Of a DNA stretch of 38,068 nt, positions 35,558 to 38,068 are shown piece after piece. How positions within the stretch are numbered: position 1 is the first letter of the stretch; each line of letters begins with the position of its first letter. Origin of the DNA: Planctomyces sp. (GTDB lineage: Bacteria > Planctomycetota > Planctomycetia > Planctomycetales > Planctomycetaceae); NCBI GenBank assembly GCA_027483145.1, contig JAIXVG010000563.1, forward strand, positions 1-38,068, given 5' to 3'. The notes below the pieces were generated by a model, which saw only the letters and a list, made by a program, of their open reading frames with translations, had not been told where the DNA came from and made no database searches. The translations under genes were made by a program, and so were the position numbers.

Positions 35558-35827
35558 ATGCTCACGTACGAATACTTCTGTGAAGAAAATCAGCAAACGC
35601 TGCAGGTACGGCATGGCATGACCGAGTCGCTCAAGACTTGGGGCGAGCTTTGCCAGGCAGCCGGAGTTGATACTGGTGAAACACCAGCCACAACGCCGGT
35701 CGAGAGACTTATCTCGGGTGGCCTGATGTTGATTGCCAACAGCGACTCGGCCGAACGCAGTGGTCCACCCCTGCCGATGTATGGAAGTGGTTGCTGCGGG
35801 ATGCCCGAACGCTGCGGTCACCGATGA
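35558..35827 (+). CDS. FmdB-like small protein with half its zinc ligands lost
   Basis: This 89-residue protein starts like the FmdB/Zn_ribbon_8 family (M-L-T-Y-E-Y-F-C8-E-E-N11) and continues to C32-Q-A-A35-G, where the family has C-P-x-C-G. Thus both zinc knuckles keep the first Cys and lose the second (C11 to Asn, C35 to Ala). The middle E-R-L-I-S-G-G also fits the family, and the C-terminus is Cys-rich (C79, C80, C86). FmdB-like proteins are short regulatory or chaperone-like proteins of uncertain role. An AAAGGA lies eleven bases upstream of the ATG. The gene stands between hemB (divergent) and a small ORF/repeat region. Confidence 0.6.
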   Translation: MLTYEYFCEENQQTLQVRHGMTESLKTWGELCQAAGVDTGETPATTPVERLISGGLMLIANSDSAERSGPPLPMYGSGCCGMPERCGHR

Positions 35828-35863
35828 TTAAGGCCTGTGCGAGTAACCTCTGATGCGGCTTCA

Positions 35864-35986
35864 ATGGACCAAGATTCAGAACGGGCGCAACCGGTTTCCC
35901 GGATCGATTTTACGAAACTCGCCTACCATATCGACCAGGCGATCGCTTTCACTCAGGCGGCTTTGTTAACTGACGATCACCTCTGA
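35864..35986 (+). CDS. Possible small protein (40 codons)
   Basis: A short ORF from ATG 35864 (or GTG 35837) to TGA at 35984-35986, in the same frame as the FmdB-like gene just upstream. The C-terminal half has alternating hydrophobic and polar residues like a genuine helix (F-T-K-L-A-Y-H-I-D-Q-A-I-A-F-T-Q-A-A-L). No ribosome site or family was recognised, and it ends right before the REP-like inverted repeat. Confidence 0.3.
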   Translation: MDQDSERAQPVSRIDFTKLAYHIDQAIAFTQAALLTDDHL

Positions 35987-35997
35987 TTGCACCATGC

Positions 35998-36126
35998 CCC
36001 TCGCTGACGCTTCGGGCTACGGAAATTGGAATGCAAAAATCGATCCGGCGTATCAACAGGCTGCTCCTTGAAGCCCCCCAGTGCCCGCAATCAGCTATAA
36101 CTCGTAGCCCGAAGCGTAAGCGAGGG
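35998..36126. repeat. REP-like inverted repeat doublet
   Basis: The left arm at 35998-36022 (CCCTCGCTGACGCTTCGGGCTACGG) is, in reverse complement, CCGTAGCCCGAAGCGTCAGCGAGGG. The right arm at 36103-36126 reads CGTAGCCCGAAGCGTAAGCGAGGG, a match of 23 of 24. The 80-base interior is unique. The arm motif TAGCCCGAAGCG recurs in planctomycete genomes as I recall it, so this looks like a mobile REP/BIME-type doublet rather than a terminator. Confidence 0.6.
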
Positions 36127-36348
36127 ATCTTCACCATTATGGGCTTGTCCAAGCCCTTCTGATTTAACGATGTCCTACAATCAACCTTTGATTTTTCCGT
36201 CGGTTGAGTGCCACGCTCGATGATTTCTTTCACTCATTAGCAAGGGATTCAACCCGAATGCGCGCGACAACACTCCCCCGGTTCTCGTCCCTAATTGCGT
36301 TAGCATCTGTCTGATTCTCATTGCCTCCCCCGTTTGCATGTTCCCGTC

Positions 36349-37227
36349 ATGAATGCCGCTGATTCGATGTCTGCCTCTTCATTCGTCCCAACACCCGCAG
36401 GGCTGATCGCTGGTTGGCTAACCACTCGCCTCGCTCCTGAGGCGGCGGCGTGGCATGGCCAGTTATCTCAGCAGGTTGCGGCTGGTGAGATCAGGCCCCT
36501 CTATTTGGGCTTCAGCCTGATGCCACGGAAAACCGGCAAAGCCGATCTATCGCTGAACGCTACCGAGTTAGCTCAGGCGTCGAGCGTGATCCCCGGGTGG
36601 ACTCCAACCGACTGGACGACTGATGACCTGGGTCGCTGGTCGCTCCTATTGGCCTATCCTGCCGCCGATGCCGCTGCGCTGGTTAAAGTTCTCGAGCAGT
36701 TATTCGCGACCGGCGAAGTTCGGGAATTGATCTGCCTTTACCGAGGCCTGTGTCTATTGCCCTGGCCCGAGGCTCATGCCCCCCGACTGGCCGAAGGGAT
36801 TCGCTCGAACATCCGCGGAGTGTTGACCGCCATCGCTCATGCCAATCCATTGCCTGCCAAAGTCCTTTCCGAAGCGGCCTGGAACCAGCTTGTCCTGAAG
36901 TGTTTGTTCAACGACCTTCCTCTCTACAAGATTCAGGGGTTCGACCAGCGTGCTAATCAGCCCCTGTCGCTATCCCTCATCGACTTTGCCAAGGAACGGC
37001 TGGCTGCCGGACGAAGCTTCAATCCCGAACTATTTCGCGGCGTAGCAGGTCATGCTCCCATTGAATTACGGGCCTTTATCGAAGAATTACCAGCAGATCA
37101 TTGGATCAGGTCGAGTCCCGCTATCGAGCTCGCCCTTCCCAAATCAACTTCCAAAACAATCTCCTTCAACCCCGTGGAGTGGGATAAACTAGGTGCATCT
37201 TGGGAGGCTTCATTACGTCCTTCGTAA
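36349..37227 (+). CDS. eboA: EboA domain-containing protein
   Basis: This 292-residue protein is helical and Ala/Leu-rich, with no signal peptide. It matches the pattern of EboA proteins I recall: P-L-Y-L-G-F-S-L-M-P-R near residue 50, a W-x-x-x-D-L-G-R-W-S-L-L-L near residue 95, an A-x-x-N-Q-L-V-L-K-C-L-F-N segment near residue 185, and S-L-I-D-F-A-K-E-R-L-A-A-G-R near residue 215. The next gene is a TatD-type hydrolase in the known order eboA-eboB, which makes the assignment much stronger. In cyanobacteria the ebo cluster is needed to move a precursor of the sunscreen scytonemin to the periplasm; other hosts probably make different products. Start: ATG at 36349 (36367 possible). Confidence 0.8.
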   Translation: MNAADSMSASSFVPTPAGLIAGWLTTRLAPEAAAWHGQLSQQVAAGEIRPLYLGFSLMPRKTGKADLSLNATELAQASSVIPGWTPTDWTTDDLGRWSLLLAYPAADAAALVKVLEQLFATGEVRELICLYRGLCLLPWPEAHAPRLAEGIRSNIRGVLTAIAHANPLPAKVLSEAAWNQLVLKCLFNDLPLYKIQGFDQRANQPLSLSLIDFAKERLAAGRSFNPELFRGVAGHAPIELRAFIEELPADHWIRSSPAIELALPKSTSKTISFNPVEWDKLGASWEASLRPS

Positions 37228-37350
37228 CCAGCCATGATTGGATCACTTTGGCCTAATCGCCCGTCCGCTACATCGCTTACCGTTCTTGTGGCCCACGTTT
37301 CTTGGAAACCTGGCCAGCCCAAACTTGTATCTCTGAAGACTGCTTCACCT

Positions 37351-38068
37351 ATGCCCTACATCGATCCCCATATTCACATGGTCTCGCGGACGACATCCGA
37401 CTACGAAGCGATGGCCAAAGCGGGTGTTGTCGCCGTCATCGAACCCGCTTTCTGGCAGGGTCAGCCCCGAACTCAAGTTGGCTCGTTTCAAGATTATTTC
37501 TCCAGCCTCGTCGGCTTCGAGCGATTCCGGGCCGCGCAGTTTGGAATTCGCCATTACTGCACGATGGGCCTCAATTCCAAAGAGGCCAACAACGAACCCC
37601 TGGCCGAGCAGGTTATGGATTTGCTCCCCCTCTTTTGTGGAAAGGAAGGGGTGGTCGCGATCGGGGAAATCGGCTACGACGATCAGACACCGGCCGAAGA
37701 AAAGTACTTCCGCTTGCAATTGGAACTGGCCAAGGAGGTCGATCTTCCCGTTCTGATCCACACTCCCCATCGCAACAAAAAAGCAGGAACCTACCGCAGT
37801 ATGGATGTCATTGCCGAGCATGGCATCCCTCCCCATCGAGTGGTGATCGATCACAACAACGAAGAGACCTATCGCGAAGTGCTCAATCGCGGCTACTGGT
37901 GCGCGTTTACCATTTACCCCAATACCAAAATGGGGAACGAACGCATGGTCGAGATCGTCAAGCAAGTCGGTAGCGAGCGAGTGATTATCGACTCATCAGC
38001 CGACTGGGGGATTTCCGATACCCTGGCCGTTCCCAAAACGGCTGAGCTGATGGCCCGGCATGGCATCG
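37351..38068 (+). CDS. eboB: EboB-like TatD-family metal-dependent hydrolase, 3' end cut by window edge
   Basis: The frame is open from ATG 37351 to the right edge (239 codons). It begins M-P-Y-I-D-P-H-I-H-M, the H-x-H metal site of the TatD amidohydrolase-like TIM barrel, and continues with G-E-I-G-Y-D near residue 108, I-H-T-P-H-R and V-I-D-H-N-N-E-E near residue 163, then I-I-D-S-S-A-D-W-G. An in-frame ATG at 37234 (right after the eboA stop) would add 39 residues without family support. The gene follows eboA by 123 bp. The remainder of the cluster, if present, continues to the right. Expected partners are a UbiA-type prenyltransferase (EboC), a dehydroquinate-synthase-like protein (EboD) and others. 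Confidence 0.85.
   Translation, partial: MPYIDPHIHMVSRTTSDYEAMAKAGVVAVIEPAFWQGQPRTQVGSFQDYFSSLVGFERFRAAQFGIRHYCTMGLNSKEANNEPLAEQVMDLLPLFCGKEGVVAIGEIGYDDQTPAEEKYFRLQLELAKEVDLPVLIHTPHRNKKAGTYRSMDVIAEHGIPPHRVVIDHNNEETYREVLNRGYWCAFTIYPNTKMGNERMVEIVKQVGSERVIIDSSADWGISDTLAVPKTAELMARHGI

Noticed and set aside
35949-36233. 94-codon minus-strand ORF across the REP-like doublet
   Set aside because: It is created by the inverted repeat arms and has no coding signal.

Overview
This 38 kb window most likely comes from a chromosome of the phylum Planctomycetota, order Planctomycetales or a close relative. The strongest evidence is the pair at 28525-33265. It comprises a PSD1-type cytochrome protein with DUF1549 and DUF1553 regions, followed by a Tat-type DUF1501 protein. 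Supporting evidence is a 294-codon exported family with a planctomycete-typical core, a Hanks kinase with a long disordered N-terminus, many non-ATG starts, few strong Shine-Dalgarno sites, and a mosaic of short, often convergent or divergent transcription units. I see no rRNA, tRNA, CRISPR array, intact insertion sequence or phage module, so this is mainly ordinary chromosome.

Layout, left to right. 1-1672 (minus): a diheme cytochrome c running off the left edge, preceded by a small lipoprotein. 2264-5308 (plus): an archaeal-type inositol-phosphate synthase, a short MITE-like inverted repeat, and a GT-C-like membrane protein. 5309-6570: a leader region with a six-codon ORF under a near-perfect Shine-Dalgarno site, then an exported planctomycete protein. 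6647-9696 (minus): a GT9 heptosyltransferase tightly behind an L-2-hydroxyglutarate oxidase, then a DUF423 membrane protein. 9817-12133 (plus): an AI-2E family transporter and a divergent RNase HII-like protein. 12194-16848 (minus): an M24-fold protein without metal ligands, and a 944-residue exported protein with an NPCBM-like segment. 17168-19965: ispF, a convergent PIG-L deacetylase, and nadA. 20209-22379 (minus): a His-rich lipoprotein and a POT peptide transporter. 22526-25954 (plus): an unrecognised 1142-residue membrane protein with an HEVAH motif. 26070-27773 (minus): a Ser/Thr kinase. 28525-33265: the PSD1/DUF1501 pair. 33302-35275 (minus): an HDAC-family deacetylase and hemB. 35558-38068 (plus): an FmdB-like small protein that has lost half its zinc cysteines, a 40-codon ORF, a REP-like inverted repeat, and the first two genes of an ebo cluster (eboA, eboB), cut by the right edge.

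Several genes serve core metabolism: ispF (isoprenoids), nadA (NAD), hemB (tetrapyrroles) and lhgO (metabolite repair). Others concern the envelope: heptosyltransferase, GT-C-like protein, POT transporter, AI-2E protein, lipoproteins and PSD1/DUF1501. The best candidates for undescribed biology are the RNase HII-like protein with altered 2'-OH-sensing and metal-ligand positions, the HEVAH membrane protein, the metal-free M24 protein, and the ebo locus. Starts were often moved inward from the longest ORF to fit a Shine-Dalgarno site, a signal peptide or family length. All functional calls are by eye from motifs; no database search was run.
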